30,977 nt of DNA, from the NCBI GenBank assembly GCA_934635045.1, contig CAKTZA010000046.1, forward strand, positions 1 to 30,977, read 5' to 3'. Position numbers and translations under genes: made by a program. Below, in pieces: positions 15,323 to 23,211 of the stretch; position 1 is the stretch's first letter, and every line of letters begins with the position of its first letter. Under the pieces are notes generated by a model that saw only the letters and a list, made by a program, of their open reading frames with translations, ran no database searches and was not told the origin of the DNA. The stretch comes from an uncultured Kiritimatiellota bacterium. GTDB taxonomy: Bacteria > Verrucomicrobiota > Kiritimatiellia > RFP12 > UBA1067.

Positions 15323-17878
15323 CTACGACAGCAGCTCGTTCAGGTCGGCGGCGGTCAGCGTCTCCATCACCTGCGCGTCGGTCGTCGAGACGGTCGCGCT
15401 GATGACGGCCTGCTTGCGCCGCTGGAGCGCGAGCACCTTCTCCTCGATCGTCCCCGACGCGATCATCTTCATGACGTAGACCGTCTTCTTCTGCCCGATG
15501 CGGTGCGCACGGTCGGTCGCCTGATCCTCGACGGCGGGGTTCCACCACGGGTCGTAGTGCATGACCATGTCCGCCCCCGTGAGGTTGAGACCCGTGCCGC
15601 CGGCCATGAGCGAGATGAGGAAGACGGGAATCTTCGGATCGCGGTTGAAGCGGTTGCATTCGCCGAGCCGGTCCTTCGTCGAACCGTCCAGGTAGCAGAA
15701 CGGGATTCCGGCGCGCGTCAGCTCGTCCGAAAGGATCTTCAGCATCTTCACGAACTGCGAGAAGACGAGAATCTTGTGTCCGCCCGCGACGGCGTCGGTC
15801 AGCTGCTCCAGGAACGGCTCGACTTTCGCGCGCGAGGCGATCTGGCGAAGGCGCATCAGCATCGCGAGCAGCTCGAACTTCGACTTCGCGAAGCCCTTCG
15901 CCCTGACGACCGATCCGGCCTCGCGCCGCGTCTGCGCCAGCGCGGCGAGATACTCGCGCTGGGCCTCGTCGGACATCGGACAGTACGAGACCTTCACGAT
16001 CTTGTCCGGCAGGTCCTTCGCGACGGACTTCTTCACGCGCCGCAGGATGAACGGCGCGATCTTGCGCTTCAGCTTCGCAAGCGCCGCCGCGTCGCCCGAC
16101 TCGCGGATCGGGTTCTCGAAGTTGAGCTTGAACGTCTCGTAGTCGCCGAGGTAGTCCGGCATGAGGAAGTCGAAGATCGACCAGACGTCCGCGACGGAGT
16201 TCTCGACGGGCGTGCCCGTGAGGGCGAGCTTGCGATCCGCCGCCAGCAGCTTCACGGCCTTCGCGTTCTTCGTCTCGCGGTTCTTGATGTGCTGGGCCTC
16301 GTCGAGGACAACCGCGCTGAACCGCCGTCCGAGATACGCCGCGTCGAAGTCGCGCTGGAGAAGCGCATAGGACGTCACGACGAGGTCGACCGCGTCGATG
16401 CGGCGGAAGTCGCGCGCGCGCTCCGGCCCCGAGACGACGAGCACCTTCAGCTGCGGCGTGAACTTCTTCGCCTCGGCCTCCCAGTTGCGCACAAGCGACG
16501 TCGGGCAGACAATCAGCGCGGGCTGAGCGTTGGGCGTTGCGGGGCGGTGTCCTGTCCTGTGGGCTGTCGGCAACGACAGCCAGGTGAGCGTCTGTAGCGT
16601 CTTGCCGAGGCCCATCTCGTCGGCGAGAAGCCCCGACAGCCCCGCCTCTTCGAGAAAGCGCATCCAGTAGACGCCCTGCTTCTGGTAGGGGCGAAGCACC
16701 TTGTCGAGCGCGCCGAGCGCGACCGGCTCGAACTTCGCGTTCGGGTCGCCGCGCTTCGCGGCGCTCTCGCGCCACGCCGTCGCGGCGGTGTCGTCGAGAT
16801 CGACGGCATCGAGAATCGACTCGAGCGACGACCGCACGTAGGGCGCGTAGACGCCCTTCACGCGAAACCAGCCGCGCGCGGCGCCGCCCTGGGTCGCGGC
16901 GCAGTCCGTGAAGATGTCGTGCATCCGCCCGATGGCGTCGCCGTCGAGCAGATAGACCTGCCCGTTCTTGAGAAGGCAGCCGTCGCCACGGTTCAGCGCG
17001 GCCTGGATCTCGGCGGGCGCGATGTCCTCGCCCTGCGCGTCAAATTCGTAGGCGACGTCGAACGCACCGCCCGGCGCGTCCTTCACCTTGACGACGGGCA
17101 CGATCGTGCGGAAGGTGTCCATGAGCGACGAGAGCCGGTCCGAGAGTTGAAACTCCCAGTCCGCACGGCGACGCAGCTTCGGATAGCCCGCGCCAAGGAA
17201 GGCCATGACCTTCTGGGGATTCGTCAAATAGAGCTTCAGATCCCCTTCGCGGTAGCCCGGCTCAAACCCCCACTTCGCGAGTTCCGCAACAGCCTCGTGC
17301 TCCGCCTTCAGCGAGCGCGTTCGCCGCACAAGATCGTCGTCCGGGTCTTCGAGGTAGACCGTGTGCGCCGTCTGCACGGAGCAGGCGGGGAAGTCGATGT
17401 CGCCATACCAGGCGTCAAGCTCAATCGAAAGCGCGGCACGCGAGCCGGAAAGGAACGCATAGAACTTCGGCGCCATCGGCACCTCGATGAAGTCGCCGGG
17501 CACCGCGTCGTCCGCGTCCGGGGCGTCACCCGGCGGCGTGTGCCGCGCCGCACCGCCGCCCGTCGCAAGCTCGTCTTCCTCCGCCTCCATGACCCAGAGG
17601 GCGATGCCGACGGCGAGGACGTGTTCGCAGATGCGTCCGTAGCGCTGGTTCGCGGCGCAGGGACAGTGCGAGCGGATGCAGCTCGCGCGCTCCAGCGTGA
17701 AGCTCACCGGCATCGCCCAGCCGCCACGCTGCTGGATCTTGCCCGAAACGGTCAGCGTCTCGTCATCGTAGCGGACGTCCGTGACGTCGCCGGAATTGCA
17801 GAGCGCGAGCCCCTGGTTGAAGACGTCCTTGCCGCCCCAGCTTTCCAGCTCCTCGCGCGTGATGCCCGACCGAATCAT
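15323..17878 (-). CDS. SNF2-family DNA helicase with N-terminal SWIM zinc finger
   Basis: The protein has about 851 residues. A SWIM-type zinc-binding motif (CPCAANQRYGRICEHVLAVG) is near residue 80. The ATPase core has the Walker A segment LLADEMGLGKTLQTL (Lys at about residue 426), VLDEAQHIKN (motif II, DEAQ), LTGTPVENSV, then the second lobe with VFSQFVKMLKIL, GGTGLNLTGADMVMHYDPWW, TDRAHRIGQKKTVYV and TIEEKVLALQ. Bacterial SWIM-SNF2 proteins are dsDNA translocases linked to transcription or repair. An extra 16 residues (PTAHRTGHRPATPNAQ, 16523-16570) interrupt the strand between motif I and the IVCPTSLV motif Ia. The start is ATG at 17878; a GTG six codons upstream is possible. It is downstream of the S1-domain gene in the bamA cluster. 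Confidence 0.93.
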   Translation of the reverse strand: MIRSGITREELESWGGKDVFNQGLALCNSGDVTDVRYDDETLTVSGKIQQRGGWAMPVSFTLERASCIRSHCPCAANQRYGRICEHVLAVGIALWVMEAEEDELATGGGAARHTPPGDAPDADDAVPGDFIEVPMAPKFYAFLSGSRAALSIELDAWYGDIDFPACSVQTAHTVYLEDPDDDLVRRTRSLKAEHEAVAELAKWGFEPGYREGDLKLYLTNPQKVMAFLGAGYPKLRRRADWEFQLSDRLSSLMDTFRTIVPVVKVKDAPGGAFDVAYEFDAQGEDIAPAEIQAALNRGDGCLLKNGQVYLLDGDAIGRMHDIFTDCAATQGGAARGWFRVKGVYAPYVRSSLESILDAVDLDDTAATAWRESAAKRGDPNAKFEPVALGALDKVLRPYQKQGVYWMRFLEEAGLSGLLADEMGLGKTLQTLTWLSLPTAHRTGHRPATPNAQPALIVCPTSLVRNWEAEAKKFTPQLKVLVVSGPERARDFRRIDAVDLVVTSYALLQRDFDAAYLGRRFSAVVLDEAQHIKNRETKNAKAVKLLAADRKLALTGTPVENSVADVWSIFDFLMPDYLGDYETFKLNFENPIRESGDAAALAKLKRKIAPFILRRVKKSVAKDLPDKIVKVSYCPMSDEAQREYLAALAQTRREAGSVVRAKGFAKSKFELLAMLMRLRQIASRAKVEPFLEQLTDAVAGGHKILVFSQFVKMLKILSDELTRAGIPFCYLDGSTKDRLGECNRFNRDPKIPVFLISLMAGGTGLNLTGADMVMHYDPWWNPAVEDQATDRAHRIGQKKTVYVMKMIASGTIEEKVLALQRRKQAVISATVSTTDAQVMETLTAADLNELLS

Positions 17879-17918
17879 GATGCGTCCGCCCTTCACGGGC
17901 CGTCTCGCCTTGCGTCCG

Positions 17919-18719
17919 TCAGCCGAGCTTCAGGCCGCTGAACGCGCCGGCGAGCGAGCCGACGTGCGCGTTCTTCTCGGCGTTCGCCTTCATCCATTCC
18001 GCGACTTCGGCGGCGGACTTGGCAGACGCCTCCTCTTCGGGCGAGCGGTGGAAGACGCGCGGCAGGCACTCCTTGCGGGAAAGCGCGATCTTGCCCGCCT
18101 CGCGGTCGATGTGCAGCACCTTGACGGTCACGGCGTCGCCCGACTTGAGAATCGCGTTCGGATCCTCGACGCGCTCCCACGCGATCTCGCGCACGGGGAG
18201 CAGCCCCTCGACGCCGCCGAGGTCGACGAACGCGCCGAAGTCGAAGACGCGCGTGACGGTGCCGTTCAGCGTCTCGCCCTCGTGCAGCTCGTTGAGGACG
18301 GCCTCGCGCAGCGCCTCGGCCTGAACCTCCAAGAGCGCCCGACGCGAGACGACGACGCTCAGCCCCCGGTCGTCCTTCGCGTATTCCGTCACGACGAAGT
18401 CGAACTTGCGACCGAGATACTCGGACGGCTCCTTCTTGAACCGGTCGATCTGGGAAAAGGGACAGAACGCGCGCTGACCGGCGACGGTCACCTCGTAGCC
18501 GCCCTTCACCTCCTTCTCGACGAGACCCGAAACGGCCTCGCCCGCCTCATAGGCGGCCTTGAGCGCCGCGTTGTCGTCCGACGCGACCTCCACGGCCGGC
18601 TTCGCCGGACGCACGAGCGACTTGTCGTCGTTGAACGCCTTGCCGAACTTGTAGCCCTTGCGAATGCCCTTGAACTGGTCGTTCAGGAGGGCCCCGAAAT
18701 CAAAGTTTCCGTTTGCCAT
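17919..18719 (-). CDS. S1 RNA-binding domain protein (ribosomal protein S1-like)
   Basis: The protein has 266 residues. It contains two S1 OB-fold domains, at about residues 60-130 (GEAVSGLVEKEVKGGYEVTV to LSVVVSRRALLE) and 145-215 (GETLNGTVTRVFDFGAFVDL to KIALSRKECLP). The domain-linking pattern SRRALLE is typical of ribosomal protein S1, but full S1 has four to six domains, so this is a short S1-like protein. The N-terminal ~55 residues and the C-terminal Ala/Lys/Glu tail show no domain. The ATG has AGGAAAAGG upstream and lies 25 bases after lpxD, in the same run of genes. It probably binds RNA in translation or turnover. Confidence 0.88.
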   Translation of the reverse strand: MANGNFDFGALLNDQFKGIRKGYKFGKAFNDDKSLVRPAKPAVEVASDDNAALKAAYEAGEAVSGLVEKEVKGGYEVTVAGQRAFCPFSQIDRFKKEPSEYLGRKFDFVVTEYAKDDRGLSVVVSRRALLEVQAEALREAVLNELHEGETLNGTVTRVFDFGAFVDLGGVEGLLPVREIAWERVEDPNAILKSGDAVTVKVLHIDREAGKIALSRKECLPRVFHRSPEEEASAKSAAEVAEWMKANAEKNAHVGSLAGAFSGLKLG

Positions 18720-18744
18720 AGCCTTTTCCTCTTCCGCCCGTGCC

Positions 18745-19770
18745 TCACTTCGCGGCGACGAGCGCCTTCAGTTCCTTCACCTCGGCGCGCAGCTTCTCCA
18801 CCAGACGCGGCAGGAGCAGGCGCGCGCCGAACTCCTTCTTCGACTCGGCCGGCGCGCCGAGCACGTACTTGACCGAGCCGTCCAGCGTCTTCGGCACGCC
18901 CGCCTGAGGGCCGACCTGAACGCCATCCGCAATCTTGATGTGGCCGGAAATGCCGGCCTGCGCCCAGATGAGGCAGCCCTTGCCGATCTGCGTCGAGCCC
19001 GCGACGCCCGCCTGGGCGATGATGCCCGAGTAGCCCGCGACCTTGACGTTGTGGCCGATCTGCACGAGGTTGTCGATCTTCGTCTGCGGGCCGATGTAGG
19101 TGCGGCCGATGCGCGCGCGGTCGATCGTCGTGTTCGAGCCGACCTCGACGCCGTCGCCGAGCTCGACGATGCCGAGCTGGGGAATCTTCTCGATCTTGAT
19201 GCCCGTGAGGCCAACCGACGTCGTGTAGCCGTAGCCGTCGCCGCCAATCCGCACGCCGCAGTGGAGAATCACCTTCTTGCCAAGCACCGAACCCTCGCGG
19301 AGCGTGACCTGCGGATAGAGGTGGCAACCGTCGCCGAGGCGGCAGTTCTCGCCGATGAAGACCTGCGCCTCGATGACGCAGTCGTCGCCGATCTCCGCGC
19401 CCTTCTCGATGACCGTGTAGGCCCCGACATGGACGCGCTTGCCGAGCCGGACGGACGGGTCGATGACGGCGGTCGGGTGGACGCCCGGCGCGCGCACGGG
19501 CGGCGGCGGCGCCAACAGCGCGGCCGCCTTCATGCAGGCGTCGTTCGGATCTTTCACGCGAATGATTGCGCACGGCGCGCCATGTTCCCAGTCCTTCGTC
19601 AGCAGGACGGCCGAGGCCTTCGTCACCTGCACGAGCGCGACGTGCTTCGGATCCTTGCAGAAGCTGAGGTCGCCCTTGCGGGCCTCCTCCAGCCCCGCGC
19701 AGGCGAGGATATCGACGTCAGGGCCCTCCAGCGTGCCGCCGAGGGCCTTCGCCAGCTCACTTGCCCTCAT
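18745..19770 (-). CDS. lpxD: UDP-3-O-acylglucosamine N-acyltransferase
   Basis: The protein has 341 residues and adds the N-linked acyl chain in lipid A synthesis at the cytoplasmic side. An N-terminal uridine-binding domain (residues 1-100) is followed by a left-handed beta helix of hexapeptide repeats (VHPTAVIDPSVRLGKRVHVG, then IGDDCVIEAQVFIGENC) and a C-terminal helical coil. The catalytic His240 lies in NLVQIGHNVKV, and IGGDGYGYTTSVGLTGIKI is the family signature. The length fits the family, so it looks intact. The ATG overlaps the end of ompH by 14 bases. The order bamA-ompH-lpxD is the classic outer-membrane biogenesis cluster and confirms an LPS-type outer membrane. Confidence 0.97.
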   Translation of the reverse strand: MRASELAKALGGTLEGPDVDILACAGLEEARKGDLSFCKDPKHVALVQVTKASAVLLTKDWEHGAPCAIIRVKDPNDACMKAAALLAPPPPVRAPGVHPTAVIDPSVRLGKRVHVGAYTVIEKGAEIGDDCVIEAQVFIGENCRLGDGCHLYPQVTLREGSVLGKKVILHCGVRIGGDGYGYTTSVGLTGIKIEKIPQLGIVELGDGVEVGSNTTIDRARIGRTYIGPQTKIDNLVQIGHNVKVAGYSGIIAQAGVAGSTQIGKGCLIWAQAGISGHIKIADGVQVGPQAGVPKTLDGSVKYVLGAPAESKKEFGARLLLPRLVEKLRAEVKELKALVAAK

Positions 19771-20317
19771 CGCGGCCCTTCGCGTTCTTGGGCTCGACGC
19801 CCAGCTCCTGCAGCATCTCGTCCGTCACGTCGTACTTCGCCTTCGCGAACGGCGCGGCGGTCTTGTCGAGGATGAGGTCGTAGTCCTTCTTCTCGGCGAA
19901 CTTCGCGAGCCGCTTGCGCAGGTCGTCCGTCGTCGTCTTGAGGAGGCGGCCCTCCAGATCCTGCAGGTCCTGGCGGCAGCGCGCGACTTCGGCGCGGTAA
20001 CGCTGCTCGATGCCCATCAGCTTCTGCTGGATGTCCATGAGCTGCTTCTCGACGTCGGCCTTCGCCTTCGCCGCGAGCATCGGGTTGCGCAGCTGCTCGG
20101 CGATCTTCTTGCCTTCCGCCTGAAGGCTCTCGCCCTCGGACTTGATCGCCTCGACCTTCTTCTGGTAGTCCTTGTCCGTCGAGGTCAGGAGCTCCTTGTT
20201 GGCGTCGTAGTTCGGGTGGTTGCGGATGAGGAGCATCAGGTTGACCGTGCCGACCTTCATCTCCGCCGAGGCGACCATCGCCGAAGCGAGCGCCGCTGCA
20301 AACATCAGTTTCTTCAT
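19757..20317 (-). CDS. skp: Periplasmic chaperone OmpH/Skp family
   Basis: The protein has 186 residues. The signal peptide is MKKLMFAAALASAMVASA, cut before EMKVG. The mature start KVGTVNLMLLIRNHPNYDAN is the OmpH beta strand, followed by a long charged coiled coil (about residues 50-140) that forms the Skp tentacles. The C-terminal LILDKTAAPFAKAKYDVTDE strand returns to the base of the trimer, as in the family. Skp holds unfolded outer-membrane proteins on the way to BamA. The ATG at 20317 has AAGGAAAAC upstream; an in-frame ATG 19 codons earlier lies in the repeat array and is rejected. It follows bamA after a 141-base spacer that is mostly octamer repeats. Confidence 0.93.
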   Translation of the reverse strand: MKKLMFAAALASAMVASAEMKVGTVNLMLLIRNHPNYDANKELLTSTDKDYQKKVEAIKSEGESLQAEGKKIAEQLRNPMLAAKAKADVEKQLMDIQQKLMGIEQRYRAEVARCRQDLQDLEGRLLKTTTDDLRKRLAKFAEKKDYDLILDKTAAPFAKAKYDVTDEMLQELGVEPKNAKGRDEGK

Positions 20318-20339
20318 TTTTTGTTTTCCTTGTTGATCA

Positions 20340-20458
20340 ATTCGCTGATTCGTTAAATTCGACCATTCGGCCATTCGACCATTCGTTAAATTCGATTATT
20401 CGTTAATTCGATCATTCGTTAATTCGATCATTCGATTATTTCTTAATTCGCTTATTTC
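20340..20458. repeat. 8-bp-period ATTCG array between bamA and ompH
   Basis: ATTCG starts at 20340, 20348, 20357, 20365, 20373, 20381, 20390, 20398, 20406, 20414, 20422, 20430 and 20446, with ATTTC variants at 20438 and 20454. The period is eight, with two steps of nine. The three variable bases between copies are mostly TTA, ATC, ACC or ATT. The array ends exactly where the bamA stop codon begins (20459). It lies between two co-directional genes, so it should be transcribed. It belongs to the same family as the array at 7733-7828. Confidence 0.9.
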
Positions 20459-22882
20459 TCAGAAATCATACCCGACCGTGAACGAGAAGACCTCCTCCTC
20501 GGCGTGTTCGGGCTTCTCGATCGGCGTCGCGAAGTCGAGGCGGATCGGGAACATCGGGATGTCGAGGCGGAAGCCGCAGCCGACCGTCCACGCGAACGTG
20601 TCCGAGAAGTCGAGATCCCACACGTCCGTGCTCACCGAGCCGACGTCCGAGAAGACGGCGAAGCGCAGCATCTTGACGATCGGGATCGTGTACTCGAAGT
20701 TCATGCAGAAGAGCGTCTGGCCGCCCCACGGGGCCCAGTCGTCGTACCCGTCCACGCGCCGCGCCATCGGCGAGACGTTGCGGTACTCGATGCCGCGAAT
20801 CGACTTCGGGCCGCCGAGGAACATGCGGTTGTAGATCGGCAGGTCGTCCGAGAAGGCGTCGACCGTCTCGGCGCGCAGCGCAATCATGAAGACGTGGTCG
20901 ACGTTCGCGCCGAGGAGCTGCCGCCAGACGTTGAAGTAGTTGCGGTGGTTGATGCCGAAGCGCCAGTACTGGTTGTCGCCCGCCGGCGCGACGTCGAGAA
21001 ACACGCGCGTGCGGTAGCCGCGCGTCGGCGTGCGGAAGTTGTCGCGGCCGTCCTTCGACCAGAAGAGGTGCACGACCGGCTCGAAGGCGTCGCCGTAGGC
21101 GCGCTCCTCCATCTCGAAGAGGCGCCCGGTCGTGCCGCCGTAGGCATACTCCCCGTGGTCGACGTCGTCGAACTCGATGTACTCGCCGGACACGCCGATG
21201 CCGAAGCGGCCGAACGGCTCCCACGTCGGCCAGAACTTCACGGGATACGCGAACGAGACCATCGCGCCCGTGCGGATGAGGTCGTACTCGTCATACCAGC
21301 GCAGACGGCGGTAGAGGTCGACCGAGAGCTCCAGCATGCGACCGAAGAGGTGCGGCTCGACGAAGCCGAGCTCCATGCTCTGGTAGCGCGGGCCCCACGC
21401 CACGTAGGCGCGGCCCTTCTGCCCCGCGCCCCGGAAGAGCTTCGACGGCGCGAAGAGGTCGAAGTTGTTCTGGTTCACCTCGGCGGAGATGTAGACGGAA
21501 TCGACCGTCGACGCGCCGACGCCAACCATGAACGAGCCCGTGTTCTTCTCCTCGACCTCGTAGACGAGATCGCGGTATTCGGCGCCGTTCGCGTCCTTGC
21601 CGAGCCCCGTCGGCTCCAGGTAGTAGCGCACGCGCCCGAAGTAGTCGAGGTTCTCCAGGCGCCGCTGCGAGCGCTCGGCGCGGTCGGCGAGCATGCGGTC
21701 GCCCGGCCCCAGCGCGATCTCGCGGCGGATGACCTTGTCCATCGTGTAGTCGTTGCCGCGAATCTTGACCTCGTTCAGCACGACCGGCACGCCCTCGCTC
21801 ACCTTGAAGACGACGTTGACGACGGACGGATCGTCCGTCGGGATGCGCCGGATGTCGACGCGCGAGTCGGCAAGCCCCGAATCGCCCGAGCCGACGGCGA
21901 CCTCGATGCGGTGCGCCGCGTCCGCGAGCGCCTTCTCGCCGGCGACCGCCCCCGCCTCCGGCAGCGCGCTACGCGACGCGACGTCCTCCGCCGAATAGCG
22001 CGTCACGCCCGTCACCTGCGTCGTGCCGACGCGGTACTGCACGCCCTCCGTGAACGTGAAGACGAGATTCACCTTGCCGTCGCCCGCCGGGACGCGGCGC
22101 GGCCCCTCGACCTTCACGTCGAGATAGCCGTGGTTGCGGTAGACCTCGGCGAGCTTGTCGCAGCACTGCGCGAGCTGATCCTTCGTCACGGGGCTGTCGG
22201 AGAACCAGCCCATCGGGTTCCACCACGGCAGGTCGTTGATCGCCTCGTGCAGCTCGGCCGCGTCGAACGTCGCCGCGTCCAGTTCGCCGGGGCGAAGCGA
22301 CTGCCACACCGAGACGTCCACGGCGTGGGGCGTGCCCTCGAAGACGTAGTCCGCGACCTTCTGGCGCGCGCCCTCGTCAATCGTGAAGACGACCGTCACG
22401 TCGTTGCCGGAGATGAGTTTCGTGCGGAACGTGACCTTCGCGTCGGCGTAGTGCTTCTTCTGGTAGGCGAGCCGGACGCGCGCCGCCGCCGCCGCAAGGT
22501 CGGACTCGCCGTAGAGGTAGCCGTCCTTCAGGCCTGCCTCGCTGGCGATCTTCGACTCGCTCAGCTCCTCGTTGCCCTCAATGACGAGCGGCCCCGCGTA
22601 GCGCATCTTGCGCTTCACGTAGTACGTGACCTCCACGCCGTCCGCCACGCGCTGGGCGTCGGCCGTGATGTCCTCGAACTCGCCGGAGTCCTTGAGGGAC
22701 GTGACGTCGCGCGTCACCGTCACGGGGTCATAGGGCTTGCCGGCCTTCACCTGACAGCGGCTCGACACAAACGACGTGTCGCCGCCAAAGCCGTCCAGGG
22801 CCTTGACCCGGACTTCCGTCACATCCGCCGCGAACGCGGAGAGTGCCCCCGCCCACGCGATCCACGCAAAGAGTTTCTTCAT
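20459..22882 (-). CDS. bamA: Outer membrane protein assembly factor BamA
   Basis: The protein has 807 residues. A signal peptide (MKKLFAWIAWAGALSAFA) is followed by POTRA domains over about residues 20-420 (e.g. KMRYAGPLVIEGNEELSESK, RVGTTQVTGVTRYSAEDV, PVVLNEVKIRGNDYTMDKV) and a C-terminal Omp85 barrel (VDSVYISAEVNQNNFDLF onward, ending in SFTVGYDF with a terminal aromatic). BamA folds and inserts outer-membrane beta-barrel proteins. The loop 6 motif usually RGF/Y is here IRGIEYR, with Ile at the aromatic position. The ATG at 22882 is ten bases after a TATTAT -10 and begins the signal peptide; an earlier in-frame ATG would lie upstream of the promoter. It heads the bamA-ompH-lpxD-S1-SNF2 run. 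Confidence 0.96.
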   Translation of the reverse strand: MKKLFAWIAWAGALSAFAADVTEVRVKALDGFGGDTSFVSSRCQVKAGKPYDPVTVTRDVTSLKDSGEFEDITADAQRVADGVEVTYYVKRKMRYAGPLVIEGNEELSESKIASEAGLKDGYLYGESDLAAAAARVRLAYQKKHYADAKVTFRTKLISGNDVTVVFTIDEGARQKVADYVFEGTPHAVDVSVWQSLRPGELDAATFDAAELHEAINDLPWWNPMGWFSDSPVTKDQLAQCCDKLAEVYRNHGYLDVKVEGPRRVPAGDGKVNLVFTFTEGVQYRVGTTQVTGVTRYSAEDVASRSALPEAGAVAGEKALADAAHRIEVAVGSGDSGLADSRVDIRRIPTDDPSVVNVVFKVSEGVPVVLNEVKIRGNDYTMDKVIRREIALGPGDRMLADRAERSQRRLENLDYFGRVRYYLEPTGLGKDANGAEYRDLVYEVEEKNTGSFMVGVGASTVDSVYISAEVNQNNFDLFAPSKLFRGAGQKGRAYVAWGPRYQSMELGFVEPHLFGRMLELSVDLYRRLRWYDEYDLIRTGAMVSFAYPVKFWPTWEPFGRFGIGVSGEYIEFDDVDHGEYAYGGTTGRLFEMEERAYGDAFEPVVHLFWSKDGRDNFRTPTRGYRTRVFLDVAPAGDNQYWRFGINHRNYFNVWRQLLGANVDHVFMIALRAETVDAFSDDLPIYNRMFLGGPKSIRGIEYRNVSPMARRVDGYDDWAPWGGQTLFCMNFEYTIPIVKMLRFAVFSDVGSVSTDVWDLDFSDTFAWTVGCGFRLDIPMFPIRLDFATPIEKPEHAEEEVFSFTVGYDF

Positions 22883-22892
22883 AAGTCCGCGT

Positions 22893-22901
22893 ATAATACC
22901 A
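22893..22901 (-). promoter_or_regulatory. Extended -10 promoter of bamA
   Basis: The minus strand reads TTTTTGGTATTAT, with TATTAT at 22898-22893 and TGG at 22901-22899. The best hexamer 17 bp upstream is TTCCGC, a poor -35. Ten bases separate the -10 from the ATG, so the leader would be 3-4 bases at most. Confidence 0.6.
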
Positions 22902-23060
22902 AAAATCGGCCCGCAGCGGAATAGGCACGGCCCCAATCAGCCGTTTTGCGCGATTCCGTTCGCGGCGCGACCGTCGAGTGGACGTCTCGCACGCGCCTTA
23001 CAGATAATTGTCTGCGGCCCCAGCTGACATTACAGATTCTGAACAGCGCTCCACGCCGAG

Positions 23061-23175
23061 GGGGCCTGTCCCCACACAACCACGGGGTCTGTCCCCACGC
23101 AGACAGGGGGCCTGTCCCCACACAACCGAGGAGCCTGTCCCCATGCGGACAGGGGGTCTGTCCCCACGTTGGCAC
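23061..23175. repeat. Five-unit 23-bp tandem array of the REP-like element upstream of gltD
   Basis: The element GGGGYCTGTCCCC starts at 23061, 23084, 23107, 23130 (G to A at the third base) and 23153, exactly 23 bases apart each time. The 8-base spacers alternate: ACAACCAC, GCAGACAG, ACAACCGA, GCGGACAG, GTTGGCAC. The higher-order unit is therefore 46 bases. The array ends 36 bases before the gltD ATG. The same element is clustered at 219-371 beside the RAYT gene. Confidence 0.9.
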
Positions 23176-23211
23176 GGGCTTTGCAAACAGCCGAAATCGG
23201 AGATTCTGCAC

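Larger units (their letters stand above)
22883..23211. other. Divergent intergenic region bamA/gltD
   Basis: This 329-base gap carries the bamA promoter at its left end, then AT-poor sequence with TTACAGAT at two places (near 22999 and 23031), then the 23-bp repeat array (23061-23175), and the gltD ribosome-binding site. I see no clear gltD promoter; a weak candidate is the AT-richer stretch around 22998-23045, which would put the array in the gltD leader. An open frame through the array is in phase with gltD, but its residues resemble no known protein. Confidence 0.6.

Noticed and set aside
20504..22924. Long open frame of about 806 codons on the plus strand opposite bamA
   Set aside because: It mirrors the bamA codons in GC-rich DNA, is full of Arg, Val and Asp, and matches no family. 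Similar antisense frames accompany most genes here.
23061..23175. CRISPR array
   Set aside because: The repeat is 13-15 bases with 8-base alternating spacers that recur, and no cas genes are present.
23008..23211. Possible 68-residue N-terminal extension of gltD through the repeat array
   Set aside because: The residues are only the translated repeat (GPVPTQPRGLSP type), the conserved GltD start is at 23212, and GGAG lies before that ATG.
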